DNA of 64,000 bases, taken from Marchantia polymorpha subsp. ruderalis (taxonomy: Eukaryota; Streptophyta; Marchantiopsida; Marchantiales; Marchantiaceae). The position numbers and the translations under genes were made by a program. Of this stretch, positions 1 through 11,399 are shown in pieces (within the stretch, counting starts at the first letter, position 1; the number at the start of each line of letters is the position of its first letter). A model generated the notes under the pieces. The model had not been told where the DNA came from. It saw only the letters and a list, made by a program, of their open reading frames with translations, and did not search any database. The stretch spans positions 13,618,001-13,682,000 of the forward strand of contig AP031354.1 in the NCBI GenBank assembly GCA_037833965.1, read 5' to 3'.

Positions 1-370
1 TCTCTCATATTATGTAGATTTTTTTAAGCAAATATAACTTTTTATAAATATTCTATTAATCCATCTAAGTTATAATATAACGTAGCCTAAACAAGCAATC
101 TAATCTAACCTCTAAACAAGCAAAACTGCTATTTATGTGGCCAAATATCGTTTTTTATTGCCCTTGAACATTCATACTGCCTTGGAAATATCAATAAATT
201 CAGATCGTACAAAAGTTGGAATACGTTTCTCATTTGTCATCTACTCATCATGCGTCTCAAGTTTAAGGCTTGCTCGCAGATAAAGTCTCAAGTTTAAGAC
301 TTTTTATGCGAGCAAGCGGTGCGCTCGCGTTGTGCTTTGTGCACTGCTCGGCTCTGTCTCGCGCGCTGGC
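1..370. other. intergenic, no gene seen
   Basis: AT-rich at the left edge, becoming GC-rich near 310. It holds one imperfect hairpin (listed separately). No reading frame with recognisable content was found. Confidence 0.6.
269..316. repeat. imperfect inverted repeat (hairpin)
   Basis: Arms of about 20 bases (269-288 and 297-316) are complementary with two or three mismatches around an 8-base loop. The left arm begins CTTGCTCGCA and the right arm ends TGCGAGCAAG. It lies about 60 bases outside the hAT-type MITE and is not part of it. Confidence 0.7.
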
Positions 371-378
371 GCTACGAG

Positions 379-719
379 TAGGGATGGGCACGTAGCCTGC
401 TAACTTTCGGCTAGCCGATTCAAACGGCTAGCCGGCTCGGCCTCAAATTTAGCCGGCTAGCCGTCGGCTAATCGACTCTCGCCCGGGAATGCCATCAACC
501 GAAATATTCTTCCGACATAAATGTTTATTGGATAATTTCGGTCGAAGCTGAGTAAATAATCAGCCGAAAACGTAAATTCGGTCCGAGTTTACGGTTCGTT
601 TTCGGCCTCTTGGTGGCAAAGGAGGCAATATTTATCGGCTAGCTGGCTGTATAATCGGCTAGCCGGCTAACAATAAAATATTAGCCGGCTAGCTGTTATC
701 CGAGCCTTGCCCATCCCTA
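379..719. mobile_element. hAT-type MITE, 341 bp, with 8-bp target-site duplication
   Basis: The ends are inverted copies of TAGGGATGGGCA, the terminal form typical of hAT transposons. The element is flanked by a perfect 8-bp direct repeat GCTACGAG (371-378 and 720-727), the TSD length of the hAT superfamily. The interior has many copies of the palindromic motif GGCTAGCC in both orientations, which look like subterminal repeats. No transposase frame is present, so it is non-autonomous. The intact TSD suggests a fairly recent insertion. The superfamily call rests on TIR form plus TSD length. Confidence 0.9.
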
Positions 720-727
720 GCTACGAG

Positions 728-1620
728 CTCAGCCTGCTGCTGCTCTTAATTCAGATTGCATACCTGCCTTCCACTAGACGCAAAGTTGATTCCGAATTTC
801 CACGTACCTGGAGTCCAGAATTTCCGTCTTCTCGGTGGTGCTCAGATTTCGGGCCAGTGAGAAGTGTCCGGGGCAGTGGCGACAAGATGGACTCAAGAGA
901 GTCGTCGTCGAGTCCATCCCCTTTGAGCAGTTTTCATGGAACCCCATGCATGCAGAGTCTCGTCCGTCTCACACGCCGCTCCCCCCCCAGAAGAAGAGCA
1001 ATGCGGTGGATTCTCGCCTGCGAGCGGTGCGCGGCCCGCGTTGCACCTGCACGGTACGCCCTCGCACTGCGCGGAACTCGCCGACGCCTGGTCGCGGGCA
1101 CGTCCGCACTGCCTGTCAGCGCGAATCGATCCTTTTCGATCGATTTCTGAAAGTTCGCTCCGACCGTCCGCTGTCCTCCGCAAGGCCTCGGCGACCTTCC
1201 CGGCCGCCTACGCTCCTGCGCGCGGTCTCGCGCGGGTCCTCTCAGTGCTTGCCATCAGGGAATTCACCGATGTCGCGGGAGAATTTCATCCTGCCAGTCT
1301 CGTTCTCGCTCACCAATGATGACAAGAGCCATATCATGCCTCCTCTTGAGCTCTTCCAGTTCTTTCTATATGTACATCCAGTCTACTTCGGTGCGATGAT
1401 TGCACACCACCATAGCTCGTTCAACAGTTGCTGGGAGAGAACTGTCAACAGGTATTCGGAGAATGCCTCTTCCGTCTGTTGCCGCTCATCAGCCTTGCCT
1501 CCATTTTAGGCTCATAAAATCCAGCAATCTCCGCTTCTCCTCTGCAGGTTTCGTGGTCATGCTTGTGATCTCGACAACTTTATGAATTCCATATCATCAG
1601 TCGTTACCCTTCGAGGATGT
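728..1620. other. GC-rich stretch, no gene assigned
   Basis: About 900 bases of higher GC than the flanks, with overlapping open frames on both strands (for example 835-1509 plus and 893-1183 minus). Their products are rich in Arg, Pro and Ser and show no domain, as expected from GC-rich sequence read in the wrong frame. It could be a promoter or 5' untranslated region, but no start, splice pattern or domain decides this. Confidence 0.4.
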
Positions 1621-3134
1621 AATTAAATCTGCAAACCAATGCTCGATGGATGAACATTAAAATGTGTACTTCTACACGAATTAATTCAAACCCAGAAAAT
1701 TCATTCTCTGCATTTCCGTGGAGACTGTCCTTCGGGAGTTTCACTCGTGCGCTTCACGGTGCAAAGAGCGCATCAGCTGTGGCAACAGCGATCGCACGAA
1801 TTTCAGAGAGGTCGGATCTTCGAGAGTCAGTTGTTCGCCTTTCCCTGTTGCGCTTCCCCTTTCCCTGCGACTGTCCTGACCGCAGTGACTACCTAAAGGA
1901 AGTGCGTAAATCGGTACTGTGTTTCTCTGAAAAAAAAACCAGTCACTGTTTTCGAACCCAACTTCCTCGGGGACAAATCTCTCTACAATCTGCAAAAACT
2001 AAAAAGTTTTTAGTGTAAAACGGGTTTTTGTTACCGACGGTTTCTCCAAGATTGAATTCCTGACAGTGACAGCTTTTTTGTGTGACTAGGTCGAGTTTCT
2101 GAGTTTATGATTTTGTCATAGAAATATCTTAATAGGAGTTTGAGAACAGGTTCGACAGGTTTTCTTTTTTCCGAAAAAAGAGCTGACAGTTTGTGACAAT
2201 GGTTTGAAAGCTTTTTCGATGAACTGACAGCTATTTCACAGTTTCACAGCTATTTCGTTTCGGAAGATTTGTGTTTTTCGATTTGTTGACGGTTCAAAGA
2301 TAATGTTTGGACTTGTTTACAGTTTTTCCCAAGATAGTATTTGCAGAAAGTAGAGAAATTCGTCACGAGTTTTAACAGAAAATCCGTTAGTAGTGTTTGC
2401 CTTCGATGTATATATATATATCACTCATTGATGCCAAGTGATTGTGTTCTTTGTGATCACACATTGTCATAATGTCCCACATGTAATCTGGGAAAATGGT
2501 GTCTAGATTGCTTCCATAACAAAAAAAGTGAAAGGTCTGCCCATTTTTCATTGCTCTCTCCAATTAGAGTGAATAGTGTGACAGATTGTTTTGAATTTTT
2601 TTGAATAAGTTTGTATCAGGTTGGAAGGTATGAATACATTTTGGGAACACTGATACTGACTAATCTCACTATAAATAATGAAGATTTCTTATTTAAACTT
2701 TCCAACATCACTCGAATATCAATGATAAATCATTGATATTGGAATGACTAGTGCTAAAAATATAAAAATGCTATAAGTGTTGTCTCCAACGACAATATAA
2801 CTATCTATATATTTGGAATTTTCAAAGATTTTTGTCACGACTTATGTGATAGTTACATTACTAGGTAGATTCTCATGTGCAGGTAAAATACAATAGTTAG
2901 AATCAAACGTCGTGCATGTAGTCTCGCTCGCTTTGAAACTATGGGTAAGTCCGAGAATGCTGTTAGAAGAGCTAGCGCAAATGGACAGAGTTCTAACGAG
3001 GTCTCATGAGGGTTCAGCATAAAAGTTGAGAATGTGGACATGGTGGAAGTAGCTAGTGTATAGATATAGAGTCTTTTATGCACAAATTGCTTTGACTTGA
3101 TTGTAATCTGATTTTTATACTATGGTGATAAACT

Positions 3135-3340
3135 CAGTGTTTTGGTGGACATGTTGAAGATAAAAAAGATGATTGTGATACACTTGTATTGGTATATTGA
3201 AGTGAAGCAGTGGACATTTTGAGAATAAAAGAGGTGATTTGAGACAATTGTGTTGGTATATGAAAGTGTCTTGGTGGACACCTTAAGAATACAAAAGATG
3301 ATTGTGTTTCACTTGAAAGTTTGAATTATATTATGTTTGA
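3135..3340. repeat. degenerate tandem repeat, about three units
   Basis: Three diverged units of roughly 65-75 bases each contain a TGGACA core followed by a GAATA-AAA-GATGATT-like segment and a TTGTATTGGTATAT-like segment. They are at about 3141, 3210 and 3274. The units have drifted considerably, so the array is old. Confidence 0.6.
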
Positions 3341-3833
3341 TGAGACAGCGATGCATGTTTTGATGCTATATTTGGATACACAACACATCTATAGCCGTGC
3401 CATGTATCTTATTATCCTCTAGAAAATTCATGTTCCAGTGATGTATAGAACACGTACATCAACTGCACTTCAAATAATCTGAAGTGTTTGAAATATTGCA
3501 TAAGGGAATGATTTTTTCGAATTTTGAAGATTTTAGAATGTGAAAGTCAAAGTGTAATGAGTTAGAGCAATATGCAACAAAATAACTAGTTAGGAACACA
3601 AAAAAATCTTTAAAACTGAAATCCACTGTAGCGCAAATCTACTACTGTTTCAATGTTAGATCTATGAATATCTAAAATGTAAAGTAGAAATGAGATTTAA
3701 AGTCATAACCGTAAATAATTATGATATGTATATATTTGAAAAAAAAAATCAAGCGATGAGAAGTTATTATACAATATATATTCCCGGTTAATTTCTACAT
3801 AAAAAACAAAGTCCAGTTCATTAAGATAAACAA

Positions 3834-3854
3834 ATATATATATATATATATATA
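3834..3854. repeat. (AT)n microsatellite
   Basis: Simple AT dinucleotide run of about 21 bases. Confidence 0.95.
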
Positions 3855-4617
3855 GAAAACAGCAGGTTAGATAAGCCTTAATAGGAGAAGCAAATGGTTG
3901 TGAATATAAGAAAGTTTTGGAATACCCCGTATCGTCAGTGCACCTTTCTGATTAATTTGTTTCCTGTGGCTCTTTCCTTCACTAAACATGAAATTGAAAC
4001 CTCTATGATTTTGCTCATCACATGGGTTCTAGTGATTCTTTGGCAAATACCCATAACTTAGGGACAGAGGACCTGGCCTAGGCCAATGGCGAATGACGTA
4101 ATCGTCAGTGTGGTGATCTGCTAAACCGACGAAACATGCGAGGACTTTCATGACCATTCTGACGCACCCGGCTCATGGCCAATGGATGGGCGAACGTCGT
4201 ATGCAGTCAAAAGAGATCCCAACGAGTGAAGGTGACATGCATGACAAGACAACAGAAGGAAAAGCACAGAATTTAGTTACTTCCTCTGCGGCCACAGGGA
4301 ATGCAAATCTGCCCGCGGTCCTATGTTACAGAGATAAACCATTCGCTAGGGTGGGCCTACAAGACCTTTGGCATAATTTATTCTAGATTTCTATCGTCTG
4401 GACCAATCGCTGCAAATGCCTCTTTTATCATCTTCGAAGCTCGTTTTTGGCAATCAACATCGAGCCTGATACAAAGAGTTTCACGTTCCATCAGACGCAT
4501 AATTCTACTATTTACTCGAATGACGTCACAGGATTACACAACAAGAAGCTCTAGTCTGCCTACAGTTCAAGCGGAGTTGGGAATTCCATTCCTTAGAGGT
4601 TATGACTTTCAGTCGTG

Positions 4618-4727
4618 AAAAGGATGCGAAAACGTCAAAAGTGAGGATATGGAGCGGCTCATAGGAAGCCGGAAAAGGATGCGAAAACGTCAAAAGTGAG
4701 GATATGGAGCGGCTCATAGGAAGCCGG
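4618..4727. repeat. perfect tandem duplication, 55-bp unit x 2
   Basis: A 55-base unit beginning AAAAGGATGCGAAAACG occurs at 4618-4672 and again at 4673-4727 with no visible difference. Perfect identity in non-coding DNA suggests a very recent duplication or an assembly artefact. Confidence 0.95.
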
Positions 4728-5826
4728 GATTGGTTGCAAGCGAGTGAGGGGAAGATTCGAGAATTCGAACGGTCGAAGCGAAGTCTGATTGTGGAACAAA
4801 GAACCGTTGATCCAACTCTGAACCTCACATGAGAATCTGTTCGCTTGCAGTTGGAGCCAATAGCCTGATAGACCTGAGTTGGAAGCAAATGGGTCGGGTT
4901 TGTCCAGTAGATATGGGTCTCCTTGCTCGCTATCATGGCCCGCTCATGAAGATGGAATGAGCACGTGGTCCCGCCTGCTCCAATTTACACTTGGCCCTTT
5001 GGCATGATATTTGCGATGGCAGTTGAACCCATCGACTGCCACGCTACAACTTGTTTTTGCCATGTTCATCTCCTTCTGTGCCCATATGGACACTCGAATG
5101 TATCCACTCGAACCCTGGACTTCACCCTGAATTATCGCTTTAATTTGCATGCGTATTGGGCACACCTCTTCACATAAAGAGTGGAACAGAATCGACGCCA
5201 GTTTTCGTTTTGGCATCAATGCCTTCAGAGTCCGAGATTTTGGCATTTTTCATATGCGTGATTAGTGTAATGAGCTGCTCAGTGATACAATCAAACTTGC
5301 AGAACTGGAGATGGCAAATCCGGACAACAAGCAATAGTGTGGAGGGAGTACGAGGAAAGATCTTGCTAAGGTTGCCTTCCGGTTCATATACAGATCAATG
5401 TTTGTTCTTTCGAGTGCAGTATTTGGTCCGTCCGGACGGACGGGTGACGGAACCGTCGCAGCGCAATGACTCTTACCTCAAACTTACCGGACGATTAGGA
5501 AATAAACCCATAAGTTTAAGACTGAACGGAGATTAGAGAAAAATACGTCGTTCATGCCATCACATCGATGCATGGATTGTCACGAGCTGTACAGCTGCAC
5601 GTAGTGTTCCCCGTATGCTACTTCCTCCTCGAGAAAAAAATCCTTCCTCCGGTCATGTAGAGGGCCATCATCTTGGCAGGCCAGCCCAAGTGCAGGTCCG
5701 GGATTTCATTGTACCGTACAGTGATCAAAATGTCTATCGGCTAGCCCTAGTGCTGTGAAAACTAGAATGCAAGGCAGAGTACGTTTGATAGAAAAAACTT
5801 CAGATGTCGTGAATTCCAAGAACCTG
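4728..5826. other. intergenic, no gene assigned
   Basis: Mixed-composition sequence with several overlapping frames (4526-4936 minus, 4944-5246 minus, 5156-5536 plus). None has a recognisable domain or signal peptide. The 4526-4936 frame runs across the tandem duplication. Confidence 0.4.
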
Positions 5827-6140
5827 CGCATGTTCAAGTTGTCGTTTCGAAACTCGGAGATATCTTGATTACATATTTTCAGTGCATGTGCATTCTCGTG
5901 TTTAAGACAAACTCAAACTCTGTAGTTTCCTCCATCATGAAACAAGTTTGATGCTTGTTGATACGAGTATGTTTCCATGCTTGTGCATGTTCAAGTTCTC
6001 ACGTTGTCGTTTAGAAACTCGGGGATATCTTGATTACATATTTTCAGTGCATGTGCATTCTCGTGTTTAAGACAAACTCAAACTCTGTAGTTTCTTCCAT
6101 CATGAAACAAGTTTGATGCTTGTTGCTACGAGTATGTTTC
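5827..6140. repeat. near-perfect tandem duplication, about 165-bp period x 2
   Basis: About 150 bases starting at GCATGTTCAAGTT (5827) recur from about 5984-6140. The two copies differ at only a few positions and by one short insertion that sets the 165-base period. High identity indicates a recent event. Confidence 0.95.
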
Positions 6141-6898
6141 GGTCCGGCCGTCTTATGTTTGTTTCTTTTCTTCAAAAGCGGGTCTGTTTCGTACGTACAT
6201 TTGCACATCCTTTCACGCATCGGTGTTTGCTTTCTGCAATTGTTTTTCCGGCATACTCGAAGGATTTTTTCTAGTAGACGTTTCTATACTAACAATAAAT
6301 AAGGACTGAAGGTTTACAATTTTTTTTTTCCATAACTCAGAAACGGTTTTACATTGCCGAGCAGTCGAAGTGTGAATGAAGATAGTGTACTTATATGAGA
6401 GAAATGTTCGGGTTTCAGAGTGGATCCAAGAATATCTAACAAGGTAAACACAATTTATCGACATTTTTGCATGACCCCTCTTACTCTCACACTTTGGAAG
6501 ATGAAAGAGGGCCTGTCCAGCATGAAAACTGCATCACTGAGATTGAAGATGTCTTGAGCCTACAAACATTCGATGAATATCATGTACCTGAGTTGAACGT
6601 AATTATAATATAGGTTTGCTAAGTCTCTTTTCAAAAAACCTAAAACCTTACTAACCCCGCAATCTAAACATGACTGTCACGAATCAGTTGTGCATGTAGA
6701 ATGTGGAACGGGAGCGGGAAAAGTTTATATGACATCTTTCCAGTTGCTACAATACGCCATATCCATCTCAGCATTCATACAGGATTGCAGAAGTATGTGA
6801 ATCTGAATCATACATATAGATCAGGTGCCGCTTAAAAAAAGTTCATAGTTTTGCACAGCAATATACGTTTTACAAGAATGTAATGAAGAATTACAAGA

Positions 6899-6936
6899 AT
6901 GTGATGAAGCTAGGAACATTCCTAGCTTCATCACAT
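6899..6936. repeat. perfect 18-bp hairpin with 2-base loop
   Basis: The left arm ATGTGATGAAGCTAGGAA (6899-6916) and the right arm (6919-6936) are perfectly complementary around the loop CA. Just upstream, the start of the left-arm sequence is preceded by a similar short direct repeat (ACAAGAATGTAATGAAG then ACAAGAATGTGATGAAG). Confidence 0.95.
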
Positions 6937-7167
6937 CAGGATCTACAGCTAGAACTTTTGGCCGAATCTTCTTCTAGAATACATGCTCTCACACATCCTT
7001 TTCTATTTCCACAGCTATCCCGTGACATTTAGCTACATGTATCCACAATTTTCTGTGAATCTTTTCCACTCTCGATTCTATATTGTCGCCATCGCTAGCA
7101 GGCAAACAGTATATCTTTGATGGCAATTTAGCAATATCTACAATACTTTGAGCAAAACTTACAAGGA

Positions 7168-7197
7168 ACGAATTCCAGACGCTGGTCTGGAATTCGT
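7168..7197. repeat. perfect 13-bp hairpin, 4-base loop
   Basis: ACGAATTCCAGAC (7168-7180), loop GCTG, then its exact reverse complement (7185-7197). On the minus strand it lies 67 bases after the stop of the secreted-protein gene. A role as a 3'-UTR structure is possible but unproven. Confidence 0.9.
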
Positions 7198-7263
7198 GAA
7201 GGAGACTAGAGTATTGCACCCTCCTCAGCGTCAGTCATTCTTGCTCCTTGCACTGTCTTGATT

Positions 7264-7938
7264 CTACTGAGATGGTGATGAACGGGAGGCCCTTCGAGCT
7301 CTGGCCAAGTTTCTGGTAACTGTGGTTGTGGAAGTCGAGTGTGGAGGAGATCGGTGGGATTTAATTACTCTCAGATTGTTTCCGTTGCTGGGAGACTCTA
7401 TTTTGTTGGCGACATCCAGGTACTGTTTTGAACGGGAGTGAAGATGATTCCTCTTCTCTACAATCAGATGGTTGCCATCGCTTGGACCTCCTGGCCTGGC
7501 TAGCATGCTGAGAATCTCACTGTCAGTAGCGAAAATATTTCGACGGCCAGAAGACGGAGTAGATGACGACGACAAAACTGTGTTCGCAAGAACATTGTTA
7601 TCTGTTAAAATCCTTCGAGTGTATTCCGATGGCAGCTTGTTGTTCAGCAGTTCGTTGTCTTTCTCGAGAGAAGGAGGCGTTCGTTCCAAATTTGCACCTT
7701 CTAAACCCATATCTCTATCTGCAGCCCCGGAATAGAGCTGATTCAGATCTAGTCCAGTGTGCAAAGACCATGAGCTGAGAAAAGCGGCCGTTGGAAGTAG
7801 GGACTCAGTGTATCCTCCACATAGACCTCCCGACTGCTGAAGCTGCTCCTGCGGTAGAAGCCGGGACTCACTACTAGGAATTACAACTAGAAGCAAAAGC
7901 AGAAGTAAGACAAACCAATGTGACAGCTGAAGCATCAT
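7264..7938 (-). CDS. secreted protein of unknown family, possible peptide-hormone precursor
   Basis: Single-exon frame of 224 residues; I do not recognise the family. The N-terminus is a textbook signal peptide: a short polar start, then a run of leucines and valines (about residues 9-20) and a likely cleavage after SSES (residue 25). The rest is polar and mostly lacks hydrophobic segments, with only one further Cys (about residue 40). Basic doublets occur at 108-109, 132-133 and 162-163. A 14-residue motif appears twice, PSDGNHLIVEKRNH (152-165) and PSNGNNLRVIKSHR (183-196). The tail is rich in Ser, Thr and Arg. Signal peptide, disordered spacer, basic sites and a repeated short motif near the C-terminus are features of plant secreted peptide precursors. 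The motif does not match CLE, CEP, IDA/PIP, PSY or RALF signatures as I know them. The start used has two adjacent Met codons. Confidence 0.6.
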   Translation of the reverse strand: MMLQLSHWFVLLLLLLLVVIPSSESRLLPQEQLQQSGGLCGGYTESLLPTAAFLSSWSLHTGLDLNQLYSGAADRDMGLEGANLERTPPSLEKDNELLNNKLPSEYTRRILTDNNVLANTVLSSSSTPSSGRRNIFATDSEILSMLARPGGPSDGNHLIVEKRNHLHSRSKQYLDVANKIESPSNGNNLRVIKSHRSPPHSTSTTTVTRNLARARRASRSSPSQ

Positions 7939-10900
7939 CTTGAGGAGGGCAGTTGACTGTCCACCACAGAGGTCTGCAGTCTCGACCTCAAATGTTCAGA
8001 CCAAAAGCGTGGGCGTAGACTGAAAACAGAAGAAGATTGCTTCCTTGGAGACTTGCTTCAAGAATTTGAGCAGCTCTTGTGGCTAGTAACATGCACTACG
8101 TCGCTAGCTCAGAGGCTGAATTCGAAGTCCAGGAACTTCAAAAGCCACTAGATACAGCATCTGTCGAATGTCGATCTTGCAGGTACGAGATAACTGGTGC
8201 TAAGACGGGCTATTTGTACGGGTTCTTGACCAAGATCTAAAAGTCATGAATGTCAACGGTGATTCCAATTGGACGAGAATTTCATTCCATTGCCCCAACT
8301 AGCTCCAACCTAATATTCCCTGTTCGTGTCCTGCACATTGCTGCCCATTTGGCATTGCAATCTTACTTCGAATCATAGGTATCTACTAAGAAAATTAAAC
8401 CCAGAACTGATCGTGGAAGATCCACTGCTGTCTCCGATTACGAGTAAATGAAATGTTGTCTCTCGGTCGCCCGACACCATCCCCAGATCTAGAGTCTGTT
8501 AGTCCAGTGTAAGGCTACGTAGAGCTGTCTGGGTCTGAAATGATTGCATGACCGAAAATGGCAATTCCATTTCAGAGGCCATCGAAAATACTGGAGATCC
8601 ATGCAAAGGGTGTGAAAGTACTCTGAGACTTAAAAGTACCCCTGCAGCCATTCACGTGAGCACAAGACAACAACAGTTAAGTACCAGTAGCAAAGAGCCC
8701 TGTGATGCAGATATCTTCCTTGTTTGTGAGGCCACTACAGCGACATTCATCCCTCCAATGGGCGGTAGGTCAACGTCGAGGAGCTGAGCAACGTGAACAG
8801 AATTGGAAGGAGATTTGTCGGAACGGACATGAAATAACGAATGAAATGAGAGCCCTGGTTTCAAACCAAATTCCAGGATCACGGAGGGAAGTCTGAATGA
8901 GTTGCAGGAAGAAACTTACAGCTGATGAGAAAGTGAATATGGAAATGAATATTCCTCGTTATTACCGTGATCTTGTTCTGAATTCAAATCTCGCTTTAAC
9001 GAACATGTAGCGACCATGTTCGCTTGCTTGAGATCGTTCAGAATGAGACAGAATGCACTTGAGGCGCTGTAAGGGAATCTTCGAATCTCGCTTGCAGGTT
9101 TCAGATTCAGCCAGTGCCGACCACGAGAACAAATATCAGCTTCATGTGGCCCCCTTTTGTCCTGCCTGCGCTGACCCCCCAGTCGAACTCGTGGCTCACA
9201 TGGTGCACTACAAACCTGTAATGTACAAGATCCACAGATTTCATCTTGCAGTTGACATCCCAACGTTGTGTACCGAGACCTATGGCCTGGCATGAGAGTT
9301 TACCGGCGGAGATCTTCGGTATTTGGCCCGATTTGTTCTCGAGATAAAGTTGGCATCATTCCATTGGCGTCAGAATTGCGTCTATCAGACACCCTCTATT
9401 CAATTCATGCGTTGCGAACGCCCCCTCTCGCTCTGTCAACGTGTTATGCAGCTGGCAGTTCGCAACACCAATGTACTTGCACGTGAGTGAGGCGATGATG
9501 TCGACGATGGGTCTGCACCAGGATTCCGTCGTAAGGATGGAATTGTGCACGCTCGATGTGGGAGTTTACCTGCAAGTCGGTCATTCACATCGTTGTGGTG
9601 GGTACCTCAGTTGTGACCTGATCTGCCTGATGCATTATTTGCTGGATTCCTCGAAGCATCCATCTCATGGGTTTTTTTGAAGAATGTAAGCTTCTGCAAA
9701 AGACGATATGACAGGATATGGTAGTCAGCTTTCGAAACTATCTATACCATGATATATCTAGTACGGTATATTTATAACTTCGTCGTGCATAATGTTCAAT
9801 TTGTGACTCCACGCGTGATGATCACTGAATTGCGTAATTGTTGTGCCCTGTATGTGATAGCCAATGAGACTCAACGTTGGCATGGTCGTGGATCAAATGG
9901 AACATCTCTTCTCCATCATTTGTGAAAATCTAATCAGGGGCATCGACATCGTTCGATAATGTGATGGTTTGTCAACAGTTTACTACGTTAAAAATGGGCG
10001 ATACGAATATGACATGCCCTTCCTGCAATTTTAAATCACATCAGAGAAAACAAGTACTGAAATCTGCTGCAGCTGGCAGTCGCCAAAATTACATTTTTAC
10101 AAGGGGCCGATTATCACGTTTGGTTCAATACGGCAGCCTCATCAGAAATTCAGCGCCTTGGTTTCCGTTTATTCCATAATTCTTGTGAATGTCAATTAAG
10201 GGTACCAGAATGTAGCCATGGTAGACGAACAGGGTACTTCGCTGTCTTTCCTCCTTCTCGAAAGATGCCTGTGTGAACGAATGTAGAACGGATCGAGAAC
10301 AATAATTGAAAGTTGTCTACAATGGACCATCACGGACAATGCTGGCTAGCAGTTAATTCAATGTGACGAAAATTAGCTCTGAAATGTCTCGTAAACACTT
10401 AATCAAGATGAGAATTGGTTTTGCTCTGTTTGATGTCTATTCTTTCCTCGATATATATGTGAAGTTCATTTTTAGAAATTCAAATAAACAGACTTAGTAT
10501 TCGTACTGTGTTTATTGACATGCGGATACAACTTTAAACTAGTTAAAATTCATCACATCAAACTAGTTCAAAATCTCTTAAACATAAAATACGAGCACAA
10601 TAAAATATTGGAAAAATAAAGGTTTCTCTTTCCTTCTCCCTAATACTTTGTAATGTGGACAAAGTTTTTAACATTTATTTCTGCAAGAAAAATACATTTT
10701 TCAAAAGATTAGTTGCCCAAACGATGTATCTTACAAGCTATTAAATGTATTGAAAGCAAAACATTAGTCTTTTCTCCAATGTGAATTGCTAATCATTTAA
10801 GTCTACCAATTATCACTGTCCTTACTATAAAATTGCAAGAGTACAACATACTAGCTCCTCGAGTATGGAAAAATCTCAAGTAAATATTTGAAGCAAAACT

Positions 10901-11094
10901 AAACGTGTGACAGATTTCACTTGATTTTCAAGCAATCTTTCATTCCAAACTTTCATCCGTGATTATGTTTACGAAATACTAAAGAATACTCTTTTCTAAT
11001 ACATGAAGTTTTGCACTCTGAAAACATGCTTCTATAAAAAAGTCATAAAGGCATAAAAAAGGCAGGCATAAAAAACTGAGAGTTGGAAGGAGAT
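7939..11094. other. intergenic, no gene assigned
   Basis: The first few hundred bases are upstream of the secreted-protein gene and may hold its promoter. Open frames between 8.5 and 10.2 kb (for example 8916-9293 minus and 9961-10179 plus) are short, overlapping and domain-free. From about 10.4 kb the DNA becomes AT-rich. Confidence 0.45.
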
Positions 11095-11345
11095 TTCCGA
11101 ACATGCCTGCAAAGTTTGAGACTAAGAGTAACGGGTGTCAAGAAGTTGTCAATTCAGAGCTTTGAGTTTAGGTGTTGGAGCACGGATCTTGCAGTAACTA
11201 TATCTTTGTGTTGGAATGTCAACTGGAGCTGAAATTTGATGAGGTTGTTGACGTTGGCGGAGCGCACATGCTTGCAAAATTTGAGCCTCAACAGACTTGA
11301 ATTTAAGAAATTATCAATTGGAGCTTTGAGTTTGTGTAAAACCTT
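11095..11345. repeat. diverged tandem repeat, period about 166 bp
   Basis: Two diverged copies (about 11101-11170 and 11267-11335) share blocks such as ACATGC-TGCAAA-TTTGAG and GAGCTTTGAGTTT. They directly precede the LINE remnant and may be its 5' leader. Confidence 0.5.
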
Positions 11346-11399
11346 GCAAAATTGAGTTAATGATGGATTCTGAAAACAAGCTACTCAATCTTGTGCAAA

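Larger units (their letters stand above)
1621..4617. other. intergenic, no gene seen
   Basis: AT-rich, low-complexity sequence with short open frames only. It contains a degenerate minisatellite (3135-3340) and a TA microsatellite (3834-3854). Nothing supports a gene. Confidence 0.5.
6141..7263. other. intergenic, with two hairpins
   Basis: AT-rich sequence with short frames only. It holds the hairpins at 6899-6936 and 7168-7197. The last part (7200-7263) is immediately downstream of the minus-strand secreted-protein gene and probably includes its 3' untranslated region. Confidence 0.5.
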
